Made by a program: the position numbers and the translations under genes. From DATBQN01 sp963755825 (GTDB lineage: Bacteria; Acidobacteriota; Thermoanaerobaculia; Multivoradales; UBA5704), in NCBI GenBank assembly GCA_963755825.1, contig CAVWLA010000001.1, positions 2,108,001-2,172,000 on the forward strand: DNA of 64,000 nt, in the 5' to 3' direction. Each line of letters opens with the position of its first letter. Position 1 is the stretch's first letter. Below the pieces are notes generated by a model that was not told where the DNA came from, ran no database searches, and saw only the letters and a list, made by a program, of their open reading frames with translations. Shown here one piece after another: positions 46,617 to 55,338 of this stretch.

Positions 46617-47132
46617 CTAGGGAAGATCCGCCAACCGCGCGGGCAGAGCACAAGTGGCAGACTCGACCAGCCATGGAGCATTGGCGTTAATGCGGCTCCA
46701 GACCACGGTCACGTGAATGCGCACCGGCGGTCGGAAGCTCCCATCTGGCCGCTTCAGATTGATCATGTCCACCTCCCACTCTTGAAGTGTAAAGTACGGA
46801 TAGGATTTATTCTGCAACGGCCTCTCCTGCTTGCTGACGACTTTGAAAGCAGACTGATAGAAGACTCCCAGGGGCCCGGGAGAATGCTGGTCGATGAGGT
46901 GTTTGCTGATCGCGCTCTTGCCGCTTTCTAGATTTCCGAAAGGGTCGAGCATGGAGGCATCGCCTGCGAAGATTGTCGCCATGCCGGTATCGCTGCCATC
47001 GTCGTTGTCCCAAGCGTTGGTGAACACCTGGACCTGCGAATCGATGGCGGGATTCACCGCCGCTTCGCAGAGCATCGCGAAGCCGAGAATGAGCGACAGA
47101 AGGAGTGTCGCCGCCACGCCGGTCCTCCTCAT
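46617..47132 (-). CDS. Exported SnoaL/NTF2-like protein (cassette A)
   Basis: 171 residues from the ATG at 47132, which overlaps the stop of the S8 peptidase gene (ATGA). A signal peptide (VAATLLLSLILGFAMLCEAA) precedes an NTF2-like domain of the SgcJ/DUF4440 type: FTNAWDNDDGSDTGMATIFA, GDASMLDPFGNLESGKSAIS, then TVVWSRINANAPWLVESA. Such domains are often small ligand-binding or accessory modules. It is the last gene of cassette A and has no counterpart in cassette B. Confidence 0.7.
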   Translation of the reverse strand: MRRTGVAATLLLSLILGFAMLCEAAVNPAIDSQVQVFTNAWDNDDGSDTGMATIFAGDASMLDPFGNLESGKSAISKHLIDQHSPGPLGVFYQSAFKVVSKQERPLQNKSYPYFTLQEWEVDMINLKRPDGSFRPPVRIHVTVVWSRINANAPWLVESATCALPARLADLP

Positions 47133-48619
47133 GGCCGGAGCCCTCCTGCGGGCACTGGGCTCACGACCAGCGCCGGAGCCGGCGAGACGAGATCGTCCGG
47201 CGGACAGGGATATTGAAGAGCTTGGACGGCGAGGTCCAGGTTCGGTTTGATGCCGAAATATTTCATCGTCGTCGAGCCGGCGGCTCCGGTGCGACGCAGG
47301 AGCTCGACCACCGCCTTCGGCGTCAGCTTCGATCTGCAGATCGACTGCGCTGCGCTCTGCACGTCCGCGACCACGCCAGCGACGATCGCCGCCGCGCTCG
47401 AGCTCCCCGCGAAGTGGGCCTGATAGAAGCGGCTGATGTCGGCACCAGGATGGAAGCGGTTGCCCGTTCCTGTCGTCGCCACGTTCTCCCCCCAGGCCTC
47501 GAGGTCGATCACGGTGCCCCAGTTGGCCCAGCACATCGGCGCGCCGCCATAGGCGCGGCCGCCGGCCACCAGGATAGCGCTCGGGTCATACGGGGGTTTG
47601 AAGAATGGGTTGCTGTCGAGAGGCACTGAACCGTTTCCCGCCGCTTCGACGACTGTGACGTTTTGTCTTACTGCGTCGTCGATAACTTTCCTCACCTCTG
47701 GCCAGTCTTCCGCGGGAAGGCTACCGCACTGAGCGACGTTGCAAAGGCAGTTGGCGGGCGGCGGCTTCTGGTCCGGTGGGACCTGGACCTCGATCAGAAC
47801 CACGCCCCCGGGACCGACGGCTTTCGCAGCGGCTGAAACCGCGCCGGCGAGGCAGATACCGACGGGCTGGAACTTGATCGTTGCGCCATTCGCGATCCCG
47901 ATGACTCCGAACCCATTGTCGATCGCGCCCAGCACGCCGACGACCGCCGTCCCATGCTCTTGCTCGTCCAAGTCTGTAGAATTGCCCGCCGGCGCGTAGA
48001 TCGGCCCGGGCAAATCTTCATGGCCCGGCGAGGCGCCGGCCTTCGGCGGCAACCAACCGAATTCGACGTCCGCGACCTGTACGGTCTCGCCGCGCACCAG
48101 CACTGATGACTCTGGTGGGTATCTTCCCCAGGCCGCGTTGACGTTCACACCTTCAGCACCAAGGTAATATTGCTCACCCTTGAACTCGGGCGTGCCGGAA
48201 GCCGGCGCTGCAGCGAGAAGAGGCCGCGGCTCGATGTAGGTCGTGGAGACCTCGTCGCTCATCTTATCGAGTGCGATCAACTCCTTTTTTACCTCGCTGA
48301 ACCTCTTGCCAATGTGGAAATAGATGGTTTTGACAGAGTCGGCCTCGTCCTCGGTCGAGAGGAGCGGATGGACCTCGCCGCCCAGGCGACTCTTGATGTG
48401 AGCCAATGCCTTCGATTTCCTGGCGTCGGCAACCTTCGCCTCGACATCTACGCGCTTCATCGGGCTTTTCAGCTGCACCACCGCGCAATCAATCATCTGG
48501 TCATCACTCGGCATCCGAGGGATCGCGGCCCGCAGCGCCGCGGACGACATGAGGAATGAACCAAAGGCCCATGGCAGAATGCACTTCGCAATCGGATGGC
48601 AAGTTCCCTTTGTCCTCAT
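47129..48619 (-). CDS. S8 (subtilisin-like) serine peptidase of cassette A
   Basis: 496 residues from the ATG at 48619, with Shine-Dalgarno ggagg 7 bases away. A hydrophobic N-terminus (ILPWAFGSFLMSSAALRAA) may be a signal peptide. Residues 45-130 look like an inhibitor-type prodomain. The catalytic triad is visible: Asp184 (QVADVEFGW), His222 (EHGTAVVGVLG), the oxyanion Asn329 (VEAAGNGS) and Ser407 (FAGSSSAAAIVAG, a variant of GTSxAAP). It is therefore probably an active protease. Two bases separate it from the upstream FxGL gene and it overlaps the downstream SnoaL-like gene. In cassette B the same slot holds a C39-like cysteine peptidase. Confidence 0.85.
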   Translation of the reverse strand: MRTKGTCHPIAKCILPWAFGSFLMSSAALRAAIPRMPSDDQMIDCAVVQLKSPMKRVDVEAKVADARKSKALAHIKSRLGGEVHPLLSTEDEADSVKTIYFHIGKRFSEVKKELIALDKMSDEVSTTYIEPRPLLAAAPASGTPEFKGEQYYLGAEGVNVNAAWGRYPPESSVLVRGETVQVADVEFGWLPPKAGASPGHEDLPGPIYAPAGNSTDLDEQEHGTAVVGVLGAIDNGFGVIGIANGATIKFQPVGICLAGAVSAAAKAVGPGGVVLIEVQVPPDQKPPPANCLCNVAQCGSLPAEDWPEVRKVIDDAVRQNVTVVEAAGNGSVPLDSNPFFKPPYDPSAILVAGGRAYGGAPMCWANWGTVIDLEAWGENVATTGTGNRFHPGADISRFYQAHFAGSSSAAAIVAGVVADVQSAAQSICRSKLTPKAVVELLRRTGAAGSTTMKYFGIKPNLDLAVQALQYPCPPDDLVSPAPALVVSPVPAGGLRP

Positions 48620-48621
48620 CG

Positions 48622-49644
48622 TCAACCTCCGTAGGTGCCCATCGGACACACCGGCCTGCTGTCAGGCGATACCGACGCCATCCCCGATAAGAGCGAATCG
48701 ACCACCGGAGAGCTACAGGCGGCGAGTTTCCAGGCGCTTCGGCTCTCGCTCGTGCGATGCGGCACCAGCCGAGGGCACACATCCTTGCTCACACCGTCCA
48801 CCAGCTCGAAGAGGAGAGCAAAATCCATCCCGGTCGAGGGGCAAGTATCGTCGTGCGCCGGCATGTTGGTCATCGCCACGTCGACACACATGCCCGTCTG
48901 CTGATTGACAGAACAGCTAACAGGCGGCACCTTGACCAGCTCGCCGCCGATATTGATCGTGACATAAGGATTCTGCGGATCCACCTCAAGGTTGAAACTC
49001 GCCATGACGCCATCGGCGAGCGCCTGCTTCGCGCTACCCTGAATCGTGCCGTCGATCGACTCGAAGCGGAAGGTATGAATGCAGTCGCCAGCGCAGGCGC
49101 TCTCGACGGGCGACTCCTGGCCCGAAAGATCGAGATCAGCGAGATGGCACGCCTGCACGGCGCCGCCGGTCAGCTTCAAGCTGGCGATCGTCGGCTTTGA
49201 GGTTCCGGGTGTGAGGTTATTCTGGCTTACCGTCATCGTCTTTCCCGTCACGTCAGCCATCACCGGCACCCAGCTGAAGTCCTGAGCCTCGTTGGCGTCG
49301 CCTGGCAGCCGATGCTTAGCGCCGACCATCGGGATGAACCTGCCGCGGGTGTCGGCATAGGTCACACCCGGGGTGGTGGGGTTGGGAAAGCTGACCGTCT
49401 TTCCCTTGAGGTCCCAGGCGCAGAGACCTGGAAACGACATCGAGTCGGAGCATCCCGAGAGCAGATTGGGGAGAATCGTGAGGAAGGGAGAATGGGCGTG
49501 GAACGGACATTGACTGGCTGATCCTGAGGCACAGCCTGAGGCTGCATGCGGCGTGACCGCGTTGACCAGCGCGACGGTCAGGCCGTCCGGTTGCTTCACG
49601 AAAGCAATCAGGCCGAAGAAAAAGACTCGCAGCGTCACCGTCAT
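48622..49644 (-). CDS. FxGLxAFV-family protein of cassette A (uncharacterised)
   Basis: 340 residues from the ATG at 49644 with Shine-Dalgarno aggagga. I recognise no named family. It starts TVTLRVFFFGLIAFVKQPDG, which matches SYTFRMTFSGLCAFVPRVKD of the cassette B protein. Near the C-terminus both have VDVxxTN or VDVTN, then an Asp-Phe-Ala motif (MDFALLFEL here, HDFAEVYRL in B), so they are diverged homologues. No signal peptide or membrane helix is clear. There are many cysteines (for example CSVNQQTGMC). It lies between CHAT and peptidase genes in both cassettes. It might be a substrate, inhibitor or activator of the proteases; that is inference. Confidence 0.7.
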   Translation of the reverse strand: MTVTLRVFFFGLIAFVKQPDGLTVALVNAVTPHAASGCASGSASQCPFHAHSPFLTILPNLLSGCSDSMSFPGLCAWDLKGKTVSFPNPTTPGVTYADTRGRFIPMVGAKHRLPGDANEAQDFSWVPVMADVTGKTMTVSQNNLTPGTSKPTIASLKLTGGAVQACHLADLDLSGQESPVESACAGDCIHTFRFESIDGTIQGSAKQALADGVMASFNLEVDPQNPYVTINIGGELVKVPPVSCSVNQQTGMCVDVAMTNMPAHDDTCPSTGMDFALLFELVDGVSKDVCPRLVPHRTSESRSAWKLAACSSPVVDSLLSGMASVSPDSRPVCPMGTYGG

Positions 49645-49670
49645 CGATCGATCCTCCTGCGAAACAGCGT

Positions 49671-52600
49671 TTACCGAAAGGTCGGCGCGGCGCCGACCAT
49701 CTCGAATCCAGACCACGCGCGGGGCTGCCGCGCTCGCGGATCGGCGGACCGCAACATCTCGATCTGCGCCGCGGCGAGCGCGCGCAGCGCATCGCTCTCC
49801 TTGGCGAGGTGCCGATAGTAGATTCCGAAGAAGGTACGAGCGACCTGGTCCTCCACCGCCCAGCGCTGGGCCACCACCGCCGGGACTCCGGTGGTCAGGA
49901 AGAGCTCGGCGAGGCTCAGCTCCTCGCCGTGGCTCGCATCGCCCTGGGCGGTCTCGCAGGCTCCGAGGACGACGAGGCGGGTGTGCGGGAAACGCAGGCC
50001 GAGCAGCTCGCGGCCGAGGAGCACGCCGTCGTCCGGCCGGTCGTTCTTCGCGAAGAGGAGGCGCGAGGAAAGCGGCGAGCCCGCGTCGAGCAGCGAATGG
50101 CCGGCGAAATGGATGATCGGGTAACTCCCGCCCTGCCGTATGAGCTCATCGCGGGTCGCCTCCTTCCCCTCGAGGAGCCGAGATCCGGGGAATTCGTCGC
50201 GGATCATCCGCCCCTCGGCCGGCGCCTCGGGCAGACGAGGCAGGTCGAGGAAGCGCCGGGTGTCGAAGGCGGGCGCCGCGAAGACGAGCGCCGCCGGTGG
50301 AGAGGCGGCGCCGCGCTCGGCGAGCGCCCGCACGTACCCGGTAGCGCTCGGCGCCATCGCCACCGGATGATCCTCGAACAGGTAGCGTCGGCTGCCGGCA
50401 TCGAAGAGCGCCGCGAACGGGATGTCGCGGAGGAAGTCGCTCGGCACCACGACGACCTCGTCGCCCGCGGCCATCTCCGCGGCGAGAGGCGCGAAGAGCA
50501 GGCGATGGAGAGCCGCGGCGGGCGCGAGGAATCGATCGTCCTCGGCGTCGAGCGAGCCGACGAGCGCCTCGGCCTCCCGCTCCACGGCGTCCGCCCGACC
50601 GAGGTCGTGCAGCGCCACCCCGTGGCCGCCCCGCAGGACCCAGGCGTCAACGTGATCCCCGATCACCGCGTACTCGACGAGCGCGACGCCGGGAGGCAGA
50701 CTGGCGATGATCACCCCGCTGGTGAAGGGCTGGGCGGAATGCCCCTCCTCCGGCGCCGATGCCGCTCCGCCCGCCGGCAGCGCCGCCCACCAGTCGAGGA
50801 GCACCCGCGCGCGGCTCCGCTCGAGCAGGTCGACAGCACCCGCGGGGTTGTCGAAGCGCTCGATCTCGAGGCGGATCGCCTCGTCGTAGAGCAAGCGCAT
50901 CTGGTCCAGATAGGCGACGCGGCTGCCCTCGGGGACCCTGGCCCGCAGTTGCTCTCCCTCGGCGAGCGCCTCGGCGTAGTCCCGGCGCGCTCGCTCGCCC
51001 TGACCCAACGCCCACGCGAGCCGCGCCTCCTCGCGGAACGAGAGCTCGAAGACATAGTGGTAGCCGGTGGCGCGGAAGACGCCGTTCGCCTTCTTGAAAA
51101 GGGCGAGGGCGAGCGCCGGATCGGCCAGCTTCACGAGCAGGCCCTGGCAGCGCTCGATGTCCGCGAGGACGGACTCCTGGACGCCCGGATCGCCGATCTT
51201 GCCGGCGTGGCTCATCGCCTCTCGCAAATCGGCCAGGGCGTAGCGGCTGTCCCCCATGTCGTGCCAGGACTCGGCGCGGTGCCGGAGGGCCTCGGCGACG
51301 GTCGATTCGACCGCCCCGTGACGCGCCGCCTCGACCACGCCGTCTCGGAAGGCGAGACCGATCTCGGGCTCCTTCGCGAGCTCCGCGGCGAAGGCTGCCT
51401 GCTCGTCGACGTGGTACCAGAGGTCGGGATCGCCGAAGCGCGCCGCCCGCTCGAACGCCTTGCCGAGCTCCCGCCAGCAGATCGGCAGATCCGCCGCCTG
51501 TTTGCGGTGGATCGACACCGACTGGGCTAGCACGATGGCGCTGTTGCCGTCCTCTCCGAGCCGGTCGAAGAGCTGGGCCGCCTGTTCGTAGCCTTCGAGA
51601 GCCTCGCCGTTCTCGGTGCCGGCGATGAGCGCGCGCAGCCAGAAGCAGCGGGCGCGAAGGGCGGGATACCGCGGCGAGACCGAGCGGAGCAGCACGTCGA
51701 GCCGCGAGCGGGCATCCGGATCTCTCGAACGCTTGAAGTCAGCGCTCGCCAGCTCGCTCTCAGCCCAGCCGGCGAGCGGGCTGCCGGCGGCGGCGAGGAG
51801 AGCTCCCGCGGAGGCCATCGCCTGGAAGACAGTCTCGAGCTTGGACTCGGGTGCCTGGCTGATCCTGACCGCCTCGCCGTGTGCTGCATGAGCGGCGGCC
51901 AACCGGACGAGCAGCATGGAGGAGCTCGAGCCGCCGGCGGCGTGGTCGATCGCCGCCACGCAGTCCGCCACCATCCCCTCACCACGTCCAGAGAGGGACG
52001 CTCCGATCTTCCTCGCCTTATCGAGGTCGCGACGAGCCTCCTGCCGCCGGCCGCTGCGGAATGCCGCCCCCCAACCGGCGAGGAGAGTCTGCTCGACGTA
52101 CTCGCGGGCGGACTGCGGATCGGCCGCCACCAGCCGGTCCACCTCGACCTGTGGCGTCCCCGGCGCGAGGTTCACAAAGGGCAGGTCACGGACGGCGCGG
52201 TCGCGCACATCGCGGGAGAGGGCCGCCAGGCGCGCGCGGGCCTCGGCAGCCCAGCCGGAGCTGCCATCGAGCTCGAGATATCGCCTCCAGGCGTCGGCGG
52301 CCGCCCGGGTGTGGAGGATCTCGTGGGCGAGCGCCAGGTTGAAGCGCGCCGCCAGCAGATCGGAATCGAGCCAGCAGGCGTGCTGGGCGACGGCGAGAGC
52401 GCGGAACGCGTCGTAGGAATCGTGCTCCGTGTCGGCTCGCGTCAGATAGAGCGCCGAGAGATCGCTCGCCACTCCGGCGCTGGTCGGCTCCTTCCGGAGC
52501 GTCTCTTCGAGCCGGGCGATGGCCGCCTCGAGATCGCCGGAGAGGAGGTCCACGACGCCGCGGTCGGAGCGCGGGCGGCTCGACGAAGAGTGCAAGAGCT

Positions 52601-52967
52601 CCTGATCGAGCTCCCAGGCGTGCCCCCGCAAAGCGGCCTTGCCGGCAGGGGTGAGGGAGATCGGCTGGCGGGAATGGGCGAAGCCGAGCAGCCGGCCCGT
52701 CGCCGGCCGACCCGGAAACTGCTCCGCCAGCTCCAACCTCCGTGCAGAGAAGCTGTACGGCACGTTGATGCCATCGGGAAGGCCGAAGGCGAAGGCCAGC
52801 GCTCCGATCGTCGAGACGGTCCAGAAGTGAATCGTGCGCAGCGACAGGGTCTCTAGGCCCTCCCCCAAAGCGCGTCGATAAGTCTGCTTGTCGAAGCTTC
52901 GGCGCGGAGCGTAGCACGCCATGACAGCATTTGCGTTTGGCGAGAAGATGATGAGAGGCTTGGACAT
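49671..52967 (-). CDS. Membrane-anchored TPR-CHAT (caspase-fold) protease of cassette A
   Basis: About 1098 residues. The start is uncertain: ATG at 52967 or 52922, neither with a clear Shine-Dalgarno. A membrane segment near the N-terminus (FWTVSTIGALAFAFGL) is followed by a long TPR-like helical region and a C-terminal CHAT domain of about 280 residues. The CHAT catalytic pair is present: His in IIHFAGHSLLD (about 957) and Cys in LVVLGACETAQGD (about 1004), with the family's AELFLTTGVPAVVAQRWAVE after it. The spacing of 47 residues between His and Cys is the same as in cassette B. CHAT proteases are related to caspases and separase and act in regulated cleavage. This is the first gene of the minus-strand operon and is divergent from a sigma/anti-sigma pair. 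Confidence 0.85.
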   Translation of the reverse strand: MSKPLIIFSPNANAVMACYAPRRSFDKQTYRRALGEGLETLSLRTIHFWTVSTIGALAFAFGLPDGINVPYSFSARRLELAEQFPGRPATGRLLGFAHSRQPISLTPAGKAALRGHAWELDQELLHSSSSRPRSDRGVVDLLSGDLEAAIARLEETLRKEPTSAGVASDLSALYLTRADTEHDSYDAFRALAVAQHACWLDSDLLAARFNLALAHEILHTRAAADAWRRYLELDGSSGWAAEARARLAALSRDVRDRAVRDLPFVNLAPGTPQVEVDRLVAADPQSAREYVEQTLLAGWGAAFRSGRRQEARRDLDKARKIGASLSGRGEGMVADCVAAIDHAAGGSSSSMLLVRLAAAHAAHGEAVRISQAPESKLETVFQAMASAGALLAAAGSPLAGWAESELASADFKRSRDPDARSRLDVLLRSVSPRYPALRARCFWLRALIAGTENGEALEGYEQAAQLFDRLGEDGNSAIVLAQSVSIHRKQAADLPICWRELGKAFERAARFGDPDLWYHVDEQAAFAAELAKEPEIGLAFRDGVVEAARHGAVESTVAEALRHRAESWHDMGDSRYALADLREAMSHAGKIGDPGVQESVLADIERCQGLLVKLADPALALALFKKANGVFRATGYHYVFELSFREEARLAWALGQGERARRDYAEALAEGEQLRARVPEGSRVAYLDQMRLLYDEAIRLEIERFDNPAGAVDLLERSRARVLLDWWAALPAGGAASAPEEGHSAQPFTSGVIIASLPPGVALVEYAVIGDHVDAWVLRGGHGVALHDLGRADAVEREAEALVGSLDAEDDRFLAPAAALHRLLFAPLAAEMAAGDEVVVVPSDFLRDIPFAALFDAGSRRYLFEDHPVAMAPSATGYVRALAERGAASPPAALVFAAPAFDTRRFLDLPRLPEAPAEGRMIRDEFPGSRLLEGKEATRDELIRQGGSYPIIHFAGHSLLDAGSPLSSRLLFAKNDRPDDGVLLGRELLGLRFPHTRLVVLGACETAQGDASHGEELSLAELFLTTGVPAVVAQRWAVEDQVARTFFGIYYRHLAKESDALRALAAAQIEMLRSADPRARQPRAWSGFEMVGAAPTFR

Positions 52968-53125
52968 TAGGCTATTGATCGGGCGACCACACACCAGCAT
53001 TGGACGGACCCGATCCGGAGCTTTCCCCGCTTCTCCGCGCCTGTTCTTGTAGAGTTCACGGAAAGCCAGCCCCAGACCGCCCCTCCCACGATCCATCCCG
53101 AGACCGGCTCGCTCGATCCCACTCG

Positions 53126-53914
53126 ATGACTCCGCAGGAGCTCTACGAGTCCAACATCCCCCTCATCGACCGGGTGATCCGCCAGGTCTGCCGCAGGAGC
53201 TACGTCGCCGGCGCGGACGCCGAGGACTTCCGGCAGTCGGTCCACGTCAAGCTCATCCAGAACGACTACTGGGTGCTGCGCAATTTCGATGGCGATTCGA
53301 GCCTCGAGACCTACCTGCGCGTCGTCGTCCGGCGCCATCTGCTCGACTGGCGGAACCAGAAATGGGGCAAGCTGCGGGCCTCGGCCGTGGCCAAGCGCCT
53401 CGGCAAAGTGGCTATCCGTCTGGAGGAGCTGATGCGGCGCGACCGCCTCACCACCGACCAGGCCGTCGAGACGCTCCTCACCAACCATCGCAAGGAGCTG
53501 GAGGCCGAGGGGATCAAGCGCGCCGACCTCGAGAGAATGGCCGTCCTGATCCCGCCGCCTCAGCCGCGCGAGATAGTCAGCGACGCTGTGCTCGAGAACC
53601 AGCCGGCCAAGTCCAGGCGGCCCGAGGAGGGCGTCATCGAGTCCGAGCTGGCGTTGCTGTATAGGCGCCTCATAGCAGCCCTCGAGAATGCGCTGCGGAA
53701 ATTGCCCGCGGACGACCGTCTCATCCTAGAGATGTGCGTTTTAGGAAAGAGGAAAATTGCGGACGCGGCGCGCTTCCTCAGACTGCCGCAAAAACCGCTG
53801 TATCGTAGGCTGGAGAAGGTCCTGGCACGCATGCGAGAGACCCTCGAGAAGGAGGGTTTCACCAGGGACGAGGTGGCGCAGCTGCTGCGGATTCGAGAGA
53901 TCCGCTGGGATTGA
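53126..53914 (+). CDS. ECF-like sigma factor of cassette A
   Basis: 262 residues from the ATG at 53126. Region 2: RQVCRRSYVAGADAEDFRQS then LETYLRVVVRRHLLDWRNQK. Region 4: LRKLPADDRLILEMCVLGKR then DAARFLRLPQKPLYRRLEKV. The region between is long (about 100 residues), as in the cassette B homologue. It would direct RNA polymerase to a small set of promoters, probably including the divergent CHAT operon. It stops just before the anti-sigma-like gene, giving the usual sigma/anti-sigma order. Confidence 0.85.
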   Translation: MTPQELYESNIPLIDRVIRQVCRRSYVAGADAEDFRQSVHVKLIQNDYWVLRNFDGDSSLETYLRVVVRRHLLDWRNQKWGKLRASAVAKRLGKVAIRLEELMRRDRLTTDQAVETLLTNHRKELEAEGIKRADLERMAVLIPPPQPREIVSDAVLENQPAKSRRPEEGVIESELALLYRRLIAALENALRKLPADDRLILEMCVLGKRKIADAARFLRLPQKPLYRRLEKVLARMRETLEKEGFTRDEVAQLLRIREIRWD

Positions 53915-53987
53915 AATGGACGTGACGGAAAACGAGCGCGGCGCGCAGAACGCATCCCGAGTCCGTCCAAGAGGGGTATGGAGAAGC

Positions 53988-54977
53988 ATGTTCGCTCACG
54001 GCGACAGGCATGACGGCGCGGGTTCGGGGCCGGCCGAGCATCCGGAGCTCGAGGAGATCGCGACGCTCGTCGACGGGCGGCTCTCCAAGGCACGCGCCGC
54101 GCGCCTTCGCCGTCATCTCGCGGCGTGCGACGAGTGCCGCGAGGTCTTCCTCGACGTGGTCGATCTCGTCTGCGAAAAGGACGAGGAGGAGGCGCCCGAA
54201 CGGAAGCCGGACCAGCCCCCTTTGGAGCCGCCGATCATCCGACCGATCCGGCCCCCCTCTCGCCGCCGTTTCGAGCGCTACGCCCTGCCCGCCGCGGCCG
54301 CGGCCGCCGTAGCGATCGGCCTCGCGTTCTATCCGAAGCCTCCGCCGAACATGGGCGCAGCCGTGGCGGTACTCGCCGCAGAGCTCGCCGCGCCGGCCTA
54401 CCGGGAGCCCACGGCGACGGCTCTCGATCCGAAGAACGTACCCAGGGGGATAGGCAAGGGGCACTCGCAGGATCTTTTCTTCGGTCTCGGTCGAGCGGAC
54501 GCCGCCCTCAGCGTGAGCGCCGAAGCGAAGAATCTAGGCGGGTTCGACGACGCGGCCACGAAGATCAATCAGATGAACGAGCGGCTCGGGAAGCAGCTCG
54601 ATCCAGAAGCCAAGGCTTTCTTCGCGGACCTCCGCGCCGAAGCTTCCCCGGGCAGGGACCTCCGGCCGTTGGCGAAGAGAGCCGCCGACCTCCTCGATAA
54701 GTACGGCCCGGCGGCAGCTCGCCTCTCGATCGATTTCGGCCGCTGGACCGAGGCCGGCTTCCTCGCAGCCGCGGCCCGCGACGAGGGCTTCCTCCAGAGC
54801 TCGGCGATGCGCCGCTTTCCCGCCTACCTGCGCAAGCGTGCTGAGGGCCGCCTCGATCCCGCGGCTCTCCAGGCTGTCGGCGACCTCGAGACCCTCCTCG
54901 AACGGCGCGAGCTCGGACCAGCGGACTTCGCGGCCCTGACGGTCGGCTTCGAGAAGATCCTCAAGATCTACCGTTGA
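53988..54977 (+). CDS. zf-HC2 transmembrane anti-sigma-like protein of cassette A
   Basis: 329 residues from the ATG at 53988, preceded by ggag; another ATG at 53916, one base after the sigma stop, would add 24 residues. The chosen start matches the cassette B homologue in length. The zinc-binding motif RRHLAACDECREVF (H-x3-C-x2-C) follows HPELEEIATLVDGRLS, as in zf-HC2 anti-sigma factors. A membrane segment (ALPAAAAAAVAIGLAFY) then leads to an Ala/Leu-rich helical domain, presumably periplasmic, ending in DFAALTVGFEKILKIYR. It should hold the sigma factor at the membrane until a signal is sensed outside. Confidence 0.8.
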   Translation: MFAHGDRHDGAGSGPAEHPELEEIATLVDGRLSKARAARLRRHLAACDECREVFLDVVDLVCEKDEEEAPERKPDQPPLEPPIIRPIRPPSRRRFERYALPAAAAAAVAIGLAFYPKPPPNMGAAVAVLAAELAAPAYREPTATALDPKNVPRGIGKGHSQDLFFGLGRADAALSVSAEAKNLGGFDDAATKINQMNERLGKQLDPEAKAFFADLRAEASPGRDLRPLAKRAADLLDKYGPAAARLSIDFGRWTEAGFLAAAARDEGFLQSSAMRRFPAYLRKRAEGRLDPAALQAVGDLETLLERRELGPADFAALTVGFEKILKIYR

Positions 54978-55207
54978 TCCAGCGGTCGCTCCCCGGCCCC
55001 CCACACCGCCACCCCCGCATAAACCTCCGCCCGCCGCGCCCGCAGCTCCTCGCCGATCCGTTTCCGCGTCCGCAACAGCAGATAGGCCCGCGCCTGGCGC
55101 GCGAAGCGCGCCCTCTGCTCGTGGAAGCGGATAGCGACGTAGCCTGTCGCGGGGCGGCGGCGAGGGCGAGGAATCCCCAATTTGTTCCCACGTAGTGCCC
55201 GACCGCC
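54978..55207 (-). pseudogene. Frameshifted fragment of the PlsC-like acyltransferase 3' end
   Basis: Read on the minus strand this matches the last quarter of the acyltransferase gene at 62835. One frame gives ATGYVAIRFHEQRARFARQA and on through YAGVAVWGAG almost unchanged, and a shifted frame gives GTNWGFLALAAAP in place of GTLWGFLAFIAAP. The homology is also clear at base level over about 230 bases. The copy has no start and is broken by at least one frameshift. It follows the cassette A anti-sigma gene exactly where the intact gene follows the cassette B anti-sigma gene, so it marks the end of a duplicated block. Confidence 0.85.
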
Positions 55208-55338
55208 GGGCGGTGGAAGACATCGAATCCATCCTGGAGAAGAACCGTCTCGAGGCCGGAGACTACACCCGGCTGTCCCGACGCCTCGAGACGATCCTCC
55301 GCACCTACAAGCTGATCCGGTCGCTTCTCGCCACCGTC
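55204..55338 (+). pseudogene. Remnant of a third anti-sigma gene (C-terminus only)
   Basis: The plus strand reads AVEDIESILEKNRLEAGDYT then RLSRRLETILRTYK. This parallels the C-terminal end of the cassette A anti-sigma (AVGDLETLLERRELGPADFA, then GFEKILKIYR) and of B (RIDEILRRDNLRQQDFDRLG, then SSILQRYYPV). No zinc motif, membrane segment or start survives. The piece abuts the 3' end of the cassette B operon directly. It is best explained as what remains of a further cassette copy lost by deletion or unequal recombination. Confidence 0.75.
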
